A stretch of DNA of 64,000 nucleotides from assembly GCA_030374805.1 (NCBI GenBank), contig JARGSG010000088.1, forward strand, positions 203,881 through 267,880, in the 5' to 3' direction. The translations under genes and the position numbers were made by a program. Positions 1-10,503 of the stretch are shown here, one piece after another (positions within the stretch are counted from its first letter, which is position 1; every line of letters begins with the position of its first letter). The notes beneath the pieces are model-generated. The model was not told the DNA's origin. It saw only the letters and a list, made by a program, of their open reading frames with translations, and ran no database searches. The DNA comes from Gracilaria gracilis. Taxonomy: Eukaryota > Rhodophyta > Florideophyceae > Gracilariales > Gracilariaceae.

Positions 1-1
1 T

Positions 2-3000
2 TCTTTTGAGGCCCTGACTACTTTATCTGGCTTCCCAGATTCTGACGAAGTATTTGAAAATGAACATGTCTTTCTTCATGAAAGAAAGCAACTGGAGATG
101 ACGACATGTTTTCTTAGCCTGAAAGAGATTTGCATTACTATGGGTATTTTAATATACGAAGTATCCCTCGAAGATGTTTCTTCGACACCCACAGAACCAG
201 CCTTGGTATATCCGAAAGATGTGAAACGAATCGGTGATTTGTTTCTGCATGTATTCGCTAGTACGAGACACTGGGGTGTTATTGACGGGGCCGCTGAGGG
301 CTTTCAACTCCTTTGCGAACGCTTGCTGCTAACTAATCGTTCTGCCCTTCGCTCTCTGCCGAAAGTCTGGTCTTTCAAAATGATCAATGCCGCTCTGGGA
401 GGAAACATGTACGTGCTGCGACGTAGCGCTGGCTTGCCAGCTTTAGTTAACGCGGTCGTCAGCGCTGAAGCAAATAGTGGTAGTCGGTCTCTACACGCAC
501 CACTGCTTGAAGGAACCGTTAGGTTGTTGTTGGAACACCTTGAACAATCTCACATGTTCGTTGACCCTGTCATGGTTGCGTCAAAACGTTCCAAAGAGGA
601 AGAAGGTGTTTCCCATGCGTTGAACGTGTTACGGTCCTTATTCTTGAATTCAAAGATAGCGAAGCGTATCTTGAAGTACTTTGAGAAGACAGTCATACTT
701 TGTGTGGAGGCATTCTGTTCGGCATCATGGTTGATACGGAACTCGGCAATGATGCTCTTCTCGGCATTGATTCGACGTGGGGTTGGGGTTTCTGGTAAGA
801 ATGAGTCTGATTATCGACTTTCATCGTTTTCCGAAAGACCCGGAACTTCAGCAACTCTTCTTAGAACCCGCCGAATGCAAGGTGTCACCCCAGTCCAGTT
901 TTTTTCGAGATACCCAAAACTGCACCCTTTTCTTAACACTCAACTCCGACTATCTGTTGAGCATGCAGAGAAAGGCCAAGATGCAGACTATCCATCTTTG
1001 TTCCCAACGCTATATTTATTGTCTTCTCTTAGCCCAGGAGCCCCGGAGGACCCTGCTACTGTTTTATCAATGAAGCCATTTCGAGAAGTTTTAACGAAGT
1101 GCTGTCACTGGCAATCAGATTACATTCGTCGCGTCGCAGCTTCGGCATCTGTTCTTCTCATTGAAGATCACTTCAGTACTGCTGAATTCTTGAAAGATAT
1201 TTTGGTTTCTGGTATACCAATAGACCCGGTTCATCCCGATGCGGACATTGAAATGCATATACGTGACAAAGATGGTGGAGGGAGAAGTTCACATGATTCA
1301 TGTACGCAGATTCTACGTCAAAACCATCTCCACGGTGATCTATTAACTATTGAAGCGATTCTCCAATGGACCATTCGAGTTTTGGACACTCAGCATATGA
1401 AGGATCTAGTTCACATGTTTGCGGACTACATTCCCAAGCGAGTATGGGTTGCCAGCAACAGAAACCCTTGTAGATACACCCGTGCGACGATGGTTCGTGT
1501 CCTATCCATCGTTTATCGAATGGTTTGCAACTACATAGATAATCCAAAGACTTCGGACTCTCTTCCTCTTTGTAGGTCTTTGATCAAGCTCTGTCACAAT
1601 CTAGATGATGCTCTGCAAAGCGAAGGACCCTCCTCCAATTCGAAGGAGAGCTTGATTGGAATCTCCTCTCTACGAAAAGCTTCTTCTGACATGTCGAGAT
1701 TAAGATTTGCTCGTGTCGCTCAAGAAACAGAGGAACATCCACATGTTCCCAGCCTACGAATGGCATTATTCCACATAGAAACGGATGATTTTGAGCTAAA
1801 GATGGCCGGCTTTAACCATTCTCGCTTTCTTTTAAGCAACCTTGTTGTGGCTGCCGGTGGATGTGTGAAAGAGAAGGTCATGCCAACAGAAGCGATAGCG
1901 TTGTTCATTAGGCTTTGGAATCACGCAAAACACTGTTGCAAGACTGCAGAGGAAGAAGAGCTTCTCATTTCTGCTCTAAAGCTTCAACGTACACTGTTCG
2001 ATCTTTCACGACAGCAGTGGAGATCGGGCCTCTTAGCAAAGCACACTTGGTCTGAGGAGGACCTCACAAGGATTGTTGAACATAGCAGATATCACCCCTG
2101 CATTGATGTACGTGAGCAGGCTCTTATCTTGGTAGGTAAAGCAGTGAATCTCAACCCAAACTTGTCAACCCTTGGTTCTGCCTGGATGCAAGGGCTCGAA
2201 ACTGCCGCCAGCTCAAGTAGTTCTTCCAGCCGTATAGCCGTATGCAGAAGCCTCATTGCCAGTGACATGGAATGCTCTCAAACGTCTGCAGCTTTATGTC
2301 AAGAATTTGGAGCAAGAGGTTTGCTCTTGTGGACAAAGCTTTTGCAGGATGATCACACCGACGTTGTTTCTCATGCACTAAAAGCAGTGCAAGCATATCT
2401 TTGGGGACCTGAAGGTGTTACAAAGGGTGTTTTGCCAACTCTCACAGAAATTTTTAAACGCTTGGCGCATCTACACAAGAGCTCGCCTGCTCTCTTCCTC
2501 TTCGCCGAGTCTTTGTTGGGTGGGACGACGGAATCTGAACGAAGAAGTCATAAATTCTTTCATTTCCTTGGGAAAGTAACGGGCCAACTGATTCAAGACA
2601 CAGAGATCTTCGAGTGTCGAACAGAGAAAGTGCTTGGTGTCGAAGCATCCCACAGCACGCGCTTGTTTGAACTAGAGGATGGTTCGCTTCGTGGGGAGAC
2701 GATTTTAGAAATGCAACTTGTGGCACGATGCTATAGTAATATACTCTCCATAATCCAAAACAACAACCAGTGCCTTAGGGAAGAGGCTGAACGCCTGCTT
2801 GAAGACCTTTCAGCAGAGCTAAGCATGGCTTTCGAATGCGCATCGCAATCAATCAGCTCCGGAATACTAGGGTCGAAGTCGTTTAGTAATACTGGTTTTG
2901 AAACTTGCTATGCGTCCATATTGCGTACTTTTCTTGGGATACGTTGCATACAAATGATTTCCGAAAACAACGACTCCGTTGCTTTGAGGAATATGGCAAA

Positions 3001-3154
3001 GAAGCTGCGAGCTGAAACTGTGCAATGGAAGCACTCATTGCATCCAGTATTGACAATGGCAGTAAATGGTCTCTGTGGAATAGTAGATGGCAAAAGAGGG
3101 CCGTGGGAAGCAGAAGCAACAAACCAAGTCTTATTTCTATTGGAACATGACTAA
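2..3154 (+). CDS. THADA: THADA/TRM732-like tRNA methylation cofactor (5' end missing)
   Basis: The frame is open to the left edge with no stop, so the gene starts outside the window; the ATG at 98 is probably internal. About 1,050 residues are visible. The part encoded at roughly 420-940 matches the DUF2428 core of THADA/Trm732: a stretch RRSAGLPALVNAVVS, then HALNVLRSLFLNSKIAK, then WLIRNSAMMLFSALI and FFSRYPKLHPFL, in the order typical of the family. The rest is alpha-helical and repeat-like, as expected for a HEAT/ARM-type scaffold. In yeast and mammals this protein pairs with the Trm7/FTSJ1 methyltransferase to 2'-O-methylate position 32 of the tRNA anticodon loop in the cytosol; that role is inferred here from family membership. 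There are no introns in the visible part. The gene is convergent with the next one, with stop codons 60 bp apart. Confidence 0.85.
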   Translation, partial: SFEALTTLSGFPDSDEVFENEHVFLHERKQLEMTTCFLSLKEICITMGILIYEVSLEDVSSTPTEPALVYPKDVKRIGDLFLHVFASTRHWGVIDGAAEGFQLLCERLLLTNRSALRSLPKVWSFKMINAALGGNMYVLRRSAGLPALVNAVVSAEANSGSRSLHAPLLEGTVRLLLEHLEQSHMFVDPVMVASKRSKEEEGVSHALNVLRSLFLNSKIAKRILKYFEKTVILCVEAFCSASWLIRNSAMMLFSALIRRGVGVSGKNESDYRLSSFSERPGTSATLLRTRRMQGVTPVQFFSRYPKLHPFLNTQLRLSVEHAEKGQDADYPSLFPTLYLLSSLSPGAPEDPATVLSMKPFREVLTKCCHWQSDYIRRVAASASVLLIEDHFSTAEFLKDILVSGIPIDPVHPDADIEMHIRDKDGGGRSSHDSCTQILRQNHLHGDLLTIEAILQWTIRVLDTQHMKDLVHMFADYIPKRVWVASNRNPCRYTRATMVRVLSIVYRMVCNYIDNPKTSDSLPLCRSLIKLCHNLDDALQSEGPSSNSKESLIGISSLRKASSDMSRLRFARVAQETEEHPHVPSLRMALFHIETDDFELKMAGFNHSRFLLSNLVVAAGGCVKEKVMPTEAIALFIRLWNHAKHCCKTAEEEELLISALKLQRTLFDLSRQQWRSGLLAKHTWSEEDLTRIVEHSRYHPCIDVREQALILVGKAVNLNPNLSTLGSAWMQGLETAASSSSSSSRIAVCRSLIASDMECSQTSAALCQEFGARGLLLWTKLLQDDHTDVVSHALKAVQAYLWGPEGVTKGVLPTLTEIFKRLAHLHKSSPALFLFAESLLGGTTESERRSHKFFHFLGKVTGQLIQDTEIFECRTEKVLGVEASHSTRLFELEDGSLRGETILEMQLVARCYSNILSIIQNNNQCLREEAERLLEDLSAELSMAFECASQSISSGILGSKSFSNTGFETCYASILRTFLGIRCIQMISENNDSVALRNMAKKLRAETVQWKHSLHPVLTMAVNGLCGIVDGKRGPWEAEATNQVLFLLEHD

Positions 3155-3213
3155 TGAGCGGTTCCTTTGACTTCAGTTCTTTGCTTTTTTTACTACCTTT
3201 CTGTATCTCCCTA

Positions 3214-4434
3214 TCACCGACGGGATGCCCATTTCAGTATATTGAAGCCTGTCGGAACGAATATTATACCCAGGGCAAGTGGCAAAGGAGCATCAAAAGG
3301 TGCATCAAAGTACAGAGAACCCCACTTGACCAAAGCGGACCCTACTGCGGAAAGAACGAAGAGCTTGAGTGTGAAAAGCAAGTTCGAATCTGGCAAGGTA
3401 GCAAGATCCTCAAACCCAAGAAGCGAAGAACTGCTTTTTTGCTTCTGTTCTGATTCAATAACACCATCGTCAGCCTCGCTGCCCGCCCTGGAAATACGAA
3501 ACGTAGCCAGTGCCATAGTCGCATTTCCCAGTACAGTAAGAGCTGCCTGGAGGAGGACAAGTATATTAAGCGATGGAGCGTTGTAAAAGAAATGGTAAGT
3601 ACAAGCGCAAATACCGCTCGTGTGTAAGGGGAGCATTCCCCAGGTGAGACCCTTCCATTTCTGATTCTCAGACAATGCGGCGTATTGCCAGACCAGACCC
3701 ATTGCAACCAGCCATTCAATAAGACTTGACAGGTGAATGATCCAAGTAGGAAACGATAAGGCATTCTGCGGTTCTTGATGTACAGGAGCGAACAATAAAG
3801 AAGCCATCGGGAGCAACATCATAACAGTTGGTAGAAGCTGAGCAGTCAGCTTTGCCGATTCCCGAGTCTTTGGTTTTGACTCATTATCCAGCTTCGAAGT
3901 TTGTCGTTGTCTGAAACCGAGCACAATAAGAAGATTTGTTATTGTGAGCAGAGATTCTGCACCTCCATGCAACCAGTCAATGTTTGCCAGAATATCATGG
4001 TAATGGGCCTTAGCGTATATTCCGGCTGGAATAGTTGCAAATACAAAAACCAAGAGAAAGCGGAAGCCGAAGTTCACAAGAGGTGGACATTTAGCTTCAG
4101 AACGGTTCAAAAAGTAGAGGAAGGCAAGGTAAGGAATCAAAGAAACAGCAAAGCACTGTCCGGCCAGTCCGTCTATCGCGGCTGGAGACACCGACCACGG
4201 ATCAACCAACATTTTCGTCACATTCTCTGGTGTAGAACGTGGCACAGCCGGCACAACTCCTAGCGATGTGCCCCATAGCGATGAACGAGTGTATATGGTC
4301 CCTCTATGTATGAACGAACCAGGACTGAACCGTGAACCAGAAACAGATGCTATTCGCTGCAGACGGCATCGATATGTCGTCTTGCTCAGACATGTCAAGG
4401 AGCTTCCGGTCGATGAAACAAAAGCGCAGTTCAT
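3214..4434 (-). CDS. Plastid-targeted DUF3593-Ycf49 (DUF2499) fusion membrane protein
   Basis: 406 residues from an ATG at 4434. The first ~60 residues are rich in Ser, Arg and Thr and poor in acidic residues, like a plastid transit peptide. Residues ~95-180 match DUF3593 (motifs SLIPYLAFLYFLNRS, FATIPAGIYAKAHY, DWLHGGAESLLT). Residues ~225-325 match DUF2499/Ycf49 (motifs PTWIIHLSSLIEWLVAMGL, WGMLPLHTSGICACTYHFFY). A further hydrophobic C-terminal segment follows, giving roughly 7-8 membrane spans. In cyanobacteria the two domains are, as I recall, neighbouring small genes. Here they are one polypeptide, presumably in thylakoid or inner-envelope membrane. Biochemical function is unknown. The gene lies tail-to-tail with THADA. 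Confidence 0.8.
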   Translation of the reverse strand: MNCAFVSSTGSSLTCLSKTTYRCRLQRIASVSGSRFSPGSFIHRGTIYTRSSLWGTSLGVVPAVPRSTPENVTKMLVDPWSVSPAAIDGLAGQCFAVSLIPYLAFLYFLNRSEAKCPPLVNFGFRFLLVFVFATIPAGIYAKAHYHDILANIDWLHGGAESLLTITNLLIVLGFRQRQTSKLDNESKPKTRESAKLTAQLLPTVMMLLPMASLLFAPVHQEPQNALSFPTWIIHLSSLIEWLVAMGLVWQYAALSENQKWKGLTWGMLPLHTSGICACTYHFFYNAPSLNILVLLQAALTVLGNATMALATFRISRAGSEADDGVIESEQKQKSSSSLLGFEDLATLPDSNLLFTLKLFVLSAVGSALVKWGSLYFDAPFDAPLPLALGIIFVPTGFNILKWASRR

Positions 4435-5410
4435 GACAAAGGCAAATTCTTGTTTCGTGTCGTCGTTATTTGATTTGTTCTACCCGTGCTACCCGTTTAA
4501 CAAGATTCTGGAGACAGGGCGTCCAATATAGCTGGAAAATGATCGTGCTTTGAGTGAACACTGGAATTAGACTTCGATAGAGTTTGGATGCGAAGTTGCG
4601 AGGCCTACTATCCACGAAGGTACAGGCGCCATTGATGACTTGCGAGATTTCAAGATGAGCCAGATCATCTGCATTGCCAAGATCTCAATTTGCCTTCAAA
4701 ATAGATGCCCTTCTTTGGATATCGAGAAGTATCCAAAGTGAAATCAAGTTTCTGTCTCAAGCTACAACCCAAACATGATGTTGATGTCAGGAGTTCTTGG
4801 TATACCACAGACTGTGTGTTGAACATACTATGAAGGTAGACGTACATATTCATAATCCTGGTGTGCCGCATTAAGGGTGAAAATCCGCTGTCCGCTTACC
4901 ACCGCGAGCCGCCACGAGTTCTTCCGCTGTCAACGAGGCATTGATGGCCATCAGTAGTGTCTCCGCTTCGTGCAGCACGAGCACAGTGTAACACATCTTG
5001 CGGCTGTTTAGGAGATAAACAGCTGGCGCGATTCTTTCTTGAATACCCTGCTACACTGCAAGACTAGAAAGTGATATTGTTGGTGTATCCCAAGAGGATT
5101 TGACTCCTACGCTGTACCAAATTGTGTGGTGTGTTATGTGGCCGGTACAGATTTCGGGGAATGTAGGCTCTCTTTGCGGTAGGTGTCTGTATGATGTTCG
5201 TACATGGTAGTTACTTCCGACAGACGTTTTTCTGAGAGCTGCGCGGGAAAAGTGGGGCTTTCTCGTAGCGAGCCGTGTATTAACGCCCTTGTCCGGTGCC
5301 AAGTTTCCCGGCTTTTATTTGCTTTCATGGGCATCATGTGCTAACTGTGGAAGGATCTCAACTACACGTGCCACCTACCAAAGAATTGGTGAAGGTAGAA
5401 GCCATGAGCT
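4435..5410. other. Intergenic region, no gene recognised
   Basis: About 1 kb between the start of the Ycf49-like gene and the 3' end of the APH-like gene. Apart from the dispersed repeat copy at 4656-4873 I see only short open frames without recognisable domains. The left end presumably holds the promoter of the Ycf49-like gene. Confidence 0.6.
4656..4873. repeat. Dispersed repeat, copy 1 (second copy at 8862-9090)
   Basis: A ~220-bp stretch beginning CCAGATCATCTGCATTGCCA and ending near ATCCTGGTGTGCCGC recurs in direct orientation at 8862-9090 with scattered substitutions and small indels. In the second copy it lies directly downstream of the ABC-transporter remnant, so both copies may be 3' flank carried along by duplication of that gene. 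This copy has no ABC coding sequence attached. Confidence 0.75.
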
Positions 5411-6827
5411 TTACGAAATTGAGCTCTGGGACTCCACTATTGACCCAAGCAAGAAACCAATAACGCCATGTAATCTTCTATGATCCGTACTGTTTCTAAC
5501 CGAAAGATGAGTAATTGACAAGAGACGGTTGTAAACGTTTATAAACCAATAGAGGACGGAAAAAAGTGTTGGGACCCGAAGGAGATCATCGAAATCCCCA
5601 TACTCAGCCCATTTGGAAAAGTAGACACGATGAGCTACCTCACTTTGCCTTCGAGAATACTCCATGCTTGAGCAGAGTACTGAAGAGTCACAGAACGGCA
5701 TTCCAATAAACGCGTTCCCCCAATCGAAAAAGCAATATGAAACAGAGCCAGTACCGCAACCAATGCTTCCAAAGTGCAGGTCCCCATGCACCAAAGTAAG
5801 AGGAATATTGTACCAAGGGTAGGAAAACAACTCAGCACACAGCTGTTCCACGTCGGTAGTGACATCACAAAGCTCTCTTACTTTTGGTCAAGTACCTAAC
5901 TTGCTGCGTGTGCATTCCGTTTTGACCGTTTTCACTGCTCTAGAAACCCAAGTCATGTCGATCTGCTCCGCACCTAACATTCGCAAGCGGTGGAAATAGT
6001 CTACAGATACCTGTTGTATATCAGCCAGACCTGTCATTAACGCTTCCGGATCCAGGTTCTCAGTGTCATAGCTTCCCCCATCCTTCTGCAAGAAAGTGTT
6101 TAGCTGCACACTGACTTCTAGAACAGTAGGTACATAGACAGAAATCGACTCGATGAACTTCGTCAGATGCACCCCCACAGAATCGCTTTCGACGGCCTTG
6201 GCGTATACGACTTCGGGTGAGACGATTTCGGGTGTCTTGCTGCTCCTCAGATGAACCCCTTCTGATACATGGTATTGTATGATGCTAGAACGTGAGCTAG
6301 AGCGAACTTGGAGTATGGGTCCACTCAGTTGCATACCGTTTCGCTTCAACACGGGATTAACCCAAGGTGAAACCTTCGAAAACCAACCTACAGTGCCCCA
6401 TGGACAAAGCTTCTCGTTGAGATGAGTCGCAACCAAGTACGTCATTTAGAAGGGATGAAGTAAGGATGTCACATGTAAGGCCTTTCTGTTCAAAGCTCAA
6501 ATCCTTCCGAGAAACCCAAACGTACATGCCCTCAGTAATTCTTTCTCCCTTTTTTGGGTCTATAACAAGAACTAGGAGTTCATCATCAGTTTCGTCATGT
6601 AGTCGTACAAACGCTGATCTTAATAAGTTCAAGCCCAATCCAGTTGCCTCCAGCGCGCTGTTCCTGATGGATTCTGGATCTCTCTCCCATAATGCTTCTC
6701 CGAAGCTCCAACGACGTCCTTCAACCGAAATGTTGACATGAAGCAACATGTACTTCTGCCCTTCGGTTTGCAAAAGAACCTGGCTTTCATTCCGACTAGG
6801 AATGATCAAGTGCGCAGCCTGTTCTGC
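5411..6827 (-). pseudogene. NUDIX-like/APH-fold kinase gene, copy B (interrupted)
   Basis: The 3' part (5411-5851) encodes an aminoglycoside/choline-kinase-type active site: HGDLHFGSIG at ~5760-5788, then FFDWGNAFIGMPFCD. These are the Brenner HxDxxxxN and the metal-binding DxG-like motifs; the usual catalytic-loop Asn is Ser here. The middle (5888-6445) gives the N-lobe (WFSKVSPWVNPVLKRNG, ILQVRSSSRSSIIQYHV). The 5' part (6357-6827) gives a ~120-residue NUDIX-like domain (HLIIPSRNESQVLLQ, then a long acidic region and LLVLVIDP). The three pieces lie in different frames, so the gene needs introns or is broken. It has no ATG of its own: its 5' end runs in frame out of the 3' end of copy A. Substrate unknown; small-molecule phosphotransfer is the family role. 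Confidence 0.6.
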
Positions 6828-8219
6828 ACACGTTGTTTCTGGTTCAGATGCGGTGACGTAACACTTCTTTATCGAGCCCAAAATGTCCGGTAGAACAGCT
6901 TCGCACGCCCAAATGGCTTTTTCCTGCTCCGCAACATTACGTTTATCCAACTGTTTCAATTCAAGGTACAACGTGATGAATTCCACTAGCGGGCGGGCTA
7001 CTGAGCAGGCTTGTTCTAACTTTTCCCTTGGTACATATGTACTTCGACCACTTTCCGAAGTAGACATCCTTTGCTGCTTCGTCAGTAATTGCATCAAAGC
7101 CATGCTCAGTAATTGTAATATAATCGAACAATGGATTGCCCACAAACGCTCGGGACCAAGCCAAAATACAAGGGCCCCCATGTTGTCCCAAACTTCTATA
7201 AATACTTTGTACTATCCATGTTGAGATATCCGTTTACCAGGGTACTGGGAATGCCAAATGAAGCAAAAGTGATACAACTGTGACAAACTCATTCAAAAAG
7301 CGCTGTAACTGTAATAGACAAATAGAAGCAGGACGCAGTAGAGGGTGTTGTAAAACGATAGAAGCTGCTGATGCCAACCAGGAAGTTGAGAGAACGGGGA
7401 GCCCTACCTGACGGAGGTCATCAACAATATCAATGGACGCGACCTGGAACTCCGCGAGAGTGCTCAGTACGAGCAACTCACTTCCTTTGTACAAAGAAAG
7501 GGATCCACGGTATATCAGCAGGTTCTGGTCATCGTCAAAGTGAGTGATGCTTGGCAAAAATCCGGAACCAAACTCTTCGGATAGTTTGGCCACTAGCTTG
7601 GGCTCACAAGAATTCGGCAGACATGCCTCCACGATAAAGCATACATCCTGAAACTATTGGAAAACATCAATTGCCGCTGTGGTGGATGAAGGAGAACGCT
7701 CCTCAAAGTATAGTCCCACATATTTGACACCGGTTTCAAGCCTCCGTGAGCGACGTTGAACCCAGCGGATCTAAGTATCTCATGAACTGACCTTGACACA
7801 TTTCGAAACCAGCCAGGTCTAATGAAGGCTGGATAACAAACTTACTATATCAAATGTGGAGTGCCCAAACCCCAATCTACGTCACTAAGGTCGCCGCTCG
7901 CTACCCAGCGATATCCGCTTGGGATACTCGACAAGTCCTCGAGTAGATCGAATACAATAACCACATCGTTGTAGTAAGGTGGAGTATCCGGATTGAACCA
8001 AACAAGATTTCGAGCATAACCAGAAAGAGAGAGAGAGCGCGTAACTGCTTCACAGAGGTCGTCAGTGTGTCTGTTCCACGAATCAACCCACGGAACTTCA
8101 CCAGTTTTGGGTGGACAGACTTCTGGTAGATTGTATCTTTCACCAAGTGATGTGACGAGAATACGGCATCCATCGGCACTTGGAATGAGCAAACGAAACA
8201 CATTTGGATCTTCCGCCAT
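6828..8219 (-). pseudogene. NUDIX-like/APH-fold kinase gene, copy A (interrupted)
   Basis: Tandem paralogue of copy B. The ATG at 8219 starts a NUDIX-like domain ([20 protein letters not shown], ending YRWVASGDLSD). After the in-frame pair TAG TAA near 7843, the same frame continues with the N-lobe start PGWFRNVSRSVHEILRSAG, parallel to copy B. Then 7234-7632 gives LSEEFGSGFLPSITHFDDDQNLLIY, and 6961-7191 gives ILAWSRAFVGNPLFDYI, where copy B has FFDWGNAFIGMPFCD; the Asp of that motif is Ala here. A further frame change near 7030 leads into the C-terminal helices, which run without a stop into copy B. The in-frame stops, frame changes and lost active-site Asp favour a pseudogene, though short introns cannot be excluded. 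Confidence 0.55.
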
Positions 8220-8270
8220 GTTCACGACATATCATATCATACCTTCCGTAGTTGCTCGTCATATGGAAGC

Positions 8271-8851
8271 ATGAAGATAGAAAACAATGCTTTGCAGAAA
8301 AAGTCAATGAAAGCTTTGGAACAAGTTATGTACCGTTGGTACCTCTTGGGTACCGTTGGTATCGACCCAAAGCCTGGGAAGAGGACCGTGGTGCCAAGAA
8401 AAATCACTGACGATCAAATTGTTGAGGCTACGAAGGTTGCTAACGCCCATGCGTTCATTTCGAAACTGCCTGATGGATACGACACTGTCCTTGGTGAACG
8501 TGGTGCACTGCTTCGTGGCGGTCAGAAACAGAAAATATGCATTGCGCGAGCAATAGTACGCAATCCGAAGATTCTAATTCTTGATGAGTCTACTGCGAGT
8601 TTAGACTCCAGGAGTGAGAGCGTTATTCAAAACGCTCCGGAGAAAGCCTCTATCGGCCGCACAACAATTACCACTGCACATCGTCTGAGCACTGTTCGTG
8701 GCTCGATTTCATCTCTTGCGTTGGTGATGGCATTGTTCAAGAAAGAAGCACTCACCGGGATCTAATTCGTCGAGAAGGCGGTGTTTACAAAAGGCTTATG
8801 GAGCTGCAAACCATAGAGAGACCGAAGTTCCGGAGGGAAGGACAAGGATGA
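8271..8851 (+). pseudogene. ABC transporter nucleotide-binding-domain fragment
   Basis: Residues encoded from ~8395 match the second half of a B-type (MDR/ATM-like) ABC ATPase: [19 protein letters not shown], the signature [15 protein letters not shown] (Ser of LSGGQ replaced), Walker [13 protein letters not shown], and the H-loop HRLSTV. Walker A and the whole membrane domain are missing. A one-base deletion near 8703 shifts the frame; the downstream frame continues [20 protein letters not shown] to a stop at 8849-8851. The missing 5' half plus the frameshift make it a relic. Confidence 0.8.
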
Positions 8852-8861
8852 GTCAGCAACC

Positions 8862-9090
8862 AGATCATCTGCATTGCCAAGATCTCAATTTGCCTTCAAA
8901 ATAGAACTCCCTTCTTTGGATAGCCTGCATCGTCAAGTATCCGAATTGAAGTCAAGTTTCTGTCTCAAGCTCCAACTTAAACACGATGTTGATGTCGAGA
9001 GTTCCTGGCATACGACAGACTGTGTGTTGGACATACACTAGAAGGTAGACGTACACAGAAACTGAATTCGTAATCCTGGTGTGCCGCGCA
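8862..9090. repeat. Dispersed repeat, copy 2
   Basis: Direct-orientation partner of 4656-4873, starting 11 bp after the stop of the ABC fragment. It shares the blocks CCAGATCATCTGCATTGCCA, ATCTCAATTTGCCTTCAAAA and ATCCTGGTGTGCCGC. No coding potential was recognised. The next ~200 bp up to 9291 hold nothing I can identify. Confidence 0.75.
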
Positions 9091-9291
9091 GAAGGTTGAG
9101 AATCGGGCCATCATTCTACTGTCCCCAAACGAATGGGAATCTTCTTGCAGTATATGACACAAAAACAAGTCTGAGTCCACAACGTTTTATGTTATTGATG
9201 AAGACATTCTTTGAGTGGGAACCGGAATGAAGAGTTCCTAAGCTATTCAGTGATAGTATTCACGATACAAAACGAGCTCATGTGTCGAACC

Positions 9292-10503
9292 TTACTGCCA
9301 ACGGAAGAAATCAGATATGTAAGTTGGCCTTCTCGTACCAAGCTCAGGAGCTTCGTCCTCTATAATTTTGTCGATCACTTTCTCATCCCATTGAAATGGA
9401 GAGGCTTGCTCCCTGAATCCATCCTGAGGGTTAATTCGGAATAGTGGCGCATGTATTCCACCAGCTATGTAAAGAGAATCAATATTTCTCTTCGCAGCAC
9501 CAAGTATATCGTGGGCAATTGAATCCCCAATGGCCAATATACGACCTTTACCGCATGCGTTGATTGCCTCTTCGTATGCTTGATTCCCAGGTTTTCCGAG
9601 TCTAATCACAGAGCCGCCCTCTGCTTCATAATCACGAGCCAAAGTACCGGGCATTGTCCTCAGAGTTCCACCATCGACAGTTACAAAGTCTGGATTTGCA
9701 CAAATAAACGGAGTCTGAGGTGCCACACGAGCAATAGTGCGACACATTTCTCTGAGAGATTCTAGTGGCAATTTTTGTACTGTTCCGTCCACCCTAGTCA
9801 CTCCATCTGTTCCGTGAGCGAGAACAAAGTCAATTGTTTCTGATGCTACGAGCAATCGTCCACTGTCTGAAACTGAAACAGGAACAACTTGCGTTACACC
9901 ATGATCAGAAAGCTTTATTGTCCCCCTGCTTGAAGCCCAATTAATGTGCAAGACCTTCGCATTTGGTCGAGATTTCATCAAGTTCTTCACATATTCGAGA
10001 GTTAACTGCCCTGAAGTAACAATTTCGTGGATAGAGTCCGGGTCCACTCCCATCTTTGTCACTTTTTGTTTGGCTACGCTTGATTGCTTCGAAGAATTAG
10101 AGACAATAGCTATCTTCAGTCCAGTTTCATGAAGCCTCCTTATCGCATTTAATGCATTCGGGTAAGGGGTTCTACCATCGTGTATGACTCCAAACTGATC
10201 AAGGAGAATTATGTCGTAGCTCCTTGATATCTCGGACACACCATTAATCTGCCGCATATCTTTCACAGATTCTTCAAGTTTGCAGGCTGCAGAGAATCTC
10301 CTGTGAGAATGAGGGTAGAGCGCTTTGTGCGTTATGCCTAGAGGGGCTTGGAAGATGAAGTTAAGAAAATTCTTCCCACCCATCGGAAGGGCACAAAAGG
10401 CAGAATGATAGCATGTGCGAAATATTGAAAAAGATGGGAACCAGATACGTTTTCTCACAATTTGTGACGGAGTTTGTTCTGTCCGGATGCAATATCTATG
10501 CAT
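9292..10503 (-). CDS. Class IIA HAD-superfamily phosphatase (TIGR01459-like)
   Basis: About 403 residues from the ATG at 10503; an internal ATG at 10383 is an alternative start. HAD motif I is IILLDQFGVIHDGRTPYPNA, with the DQFGV form seen in this plant/bacterial subfamily. Motif II is IAIVSNSSK. A class IIA cap follows, then GKPGNQAYEEAI and motif IV ILAIGDSIAHDILGA. The ~90 residues before motif I are basic and hydroxyl-rich and probably an organelle-targeting extension. The family dephosphorylates small metabolites; the substrate cannot be told from sequence. The gene is divergent from SKI2. Confidence 0.82.
   Translation of the reverse strand: MHRYCIRTEQTPSQIVRKRIWFPSFSIFRTCYHSAFCALPMGGKNFLNFIFQAPLGITHKALYPHSHRRFSAACKLEESVKDMRQINGVSEISRSYDIILLDQFGVIHDGRTPYPNALNAIRRLHETGLKIAIVSNSSKQSSVAKQKVTKMGVDPDSIHEIVTSGQLTLEYVKNLMKSRPNAKVLHINWASSRGTIKLSDHGVTQVVPVSVSDSGRLLVASETIDFVLAHGTDGVTRVDGTVQKLPLESLREMCRTIARVAPQTPFICANPDFVTVDGGTLRTMPGTLARDYEAEGGSVIRLGKPGNQAYEEAINACGKGRILAIGDSIAHDILGAAKRNIDSLYIAGGIHAPLFRINPQDGFREQASPFQWDEKVIDKIIEDEAPELGTRRPTYISDFFRWQ

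Noticed and set aside
3154-3586. Plus-strand open frames over the 3' end of the Ycf49-like gene
   Set aside because: They lie antisense to a strongly supported conserved membrane protein and encode nothing recognisable.
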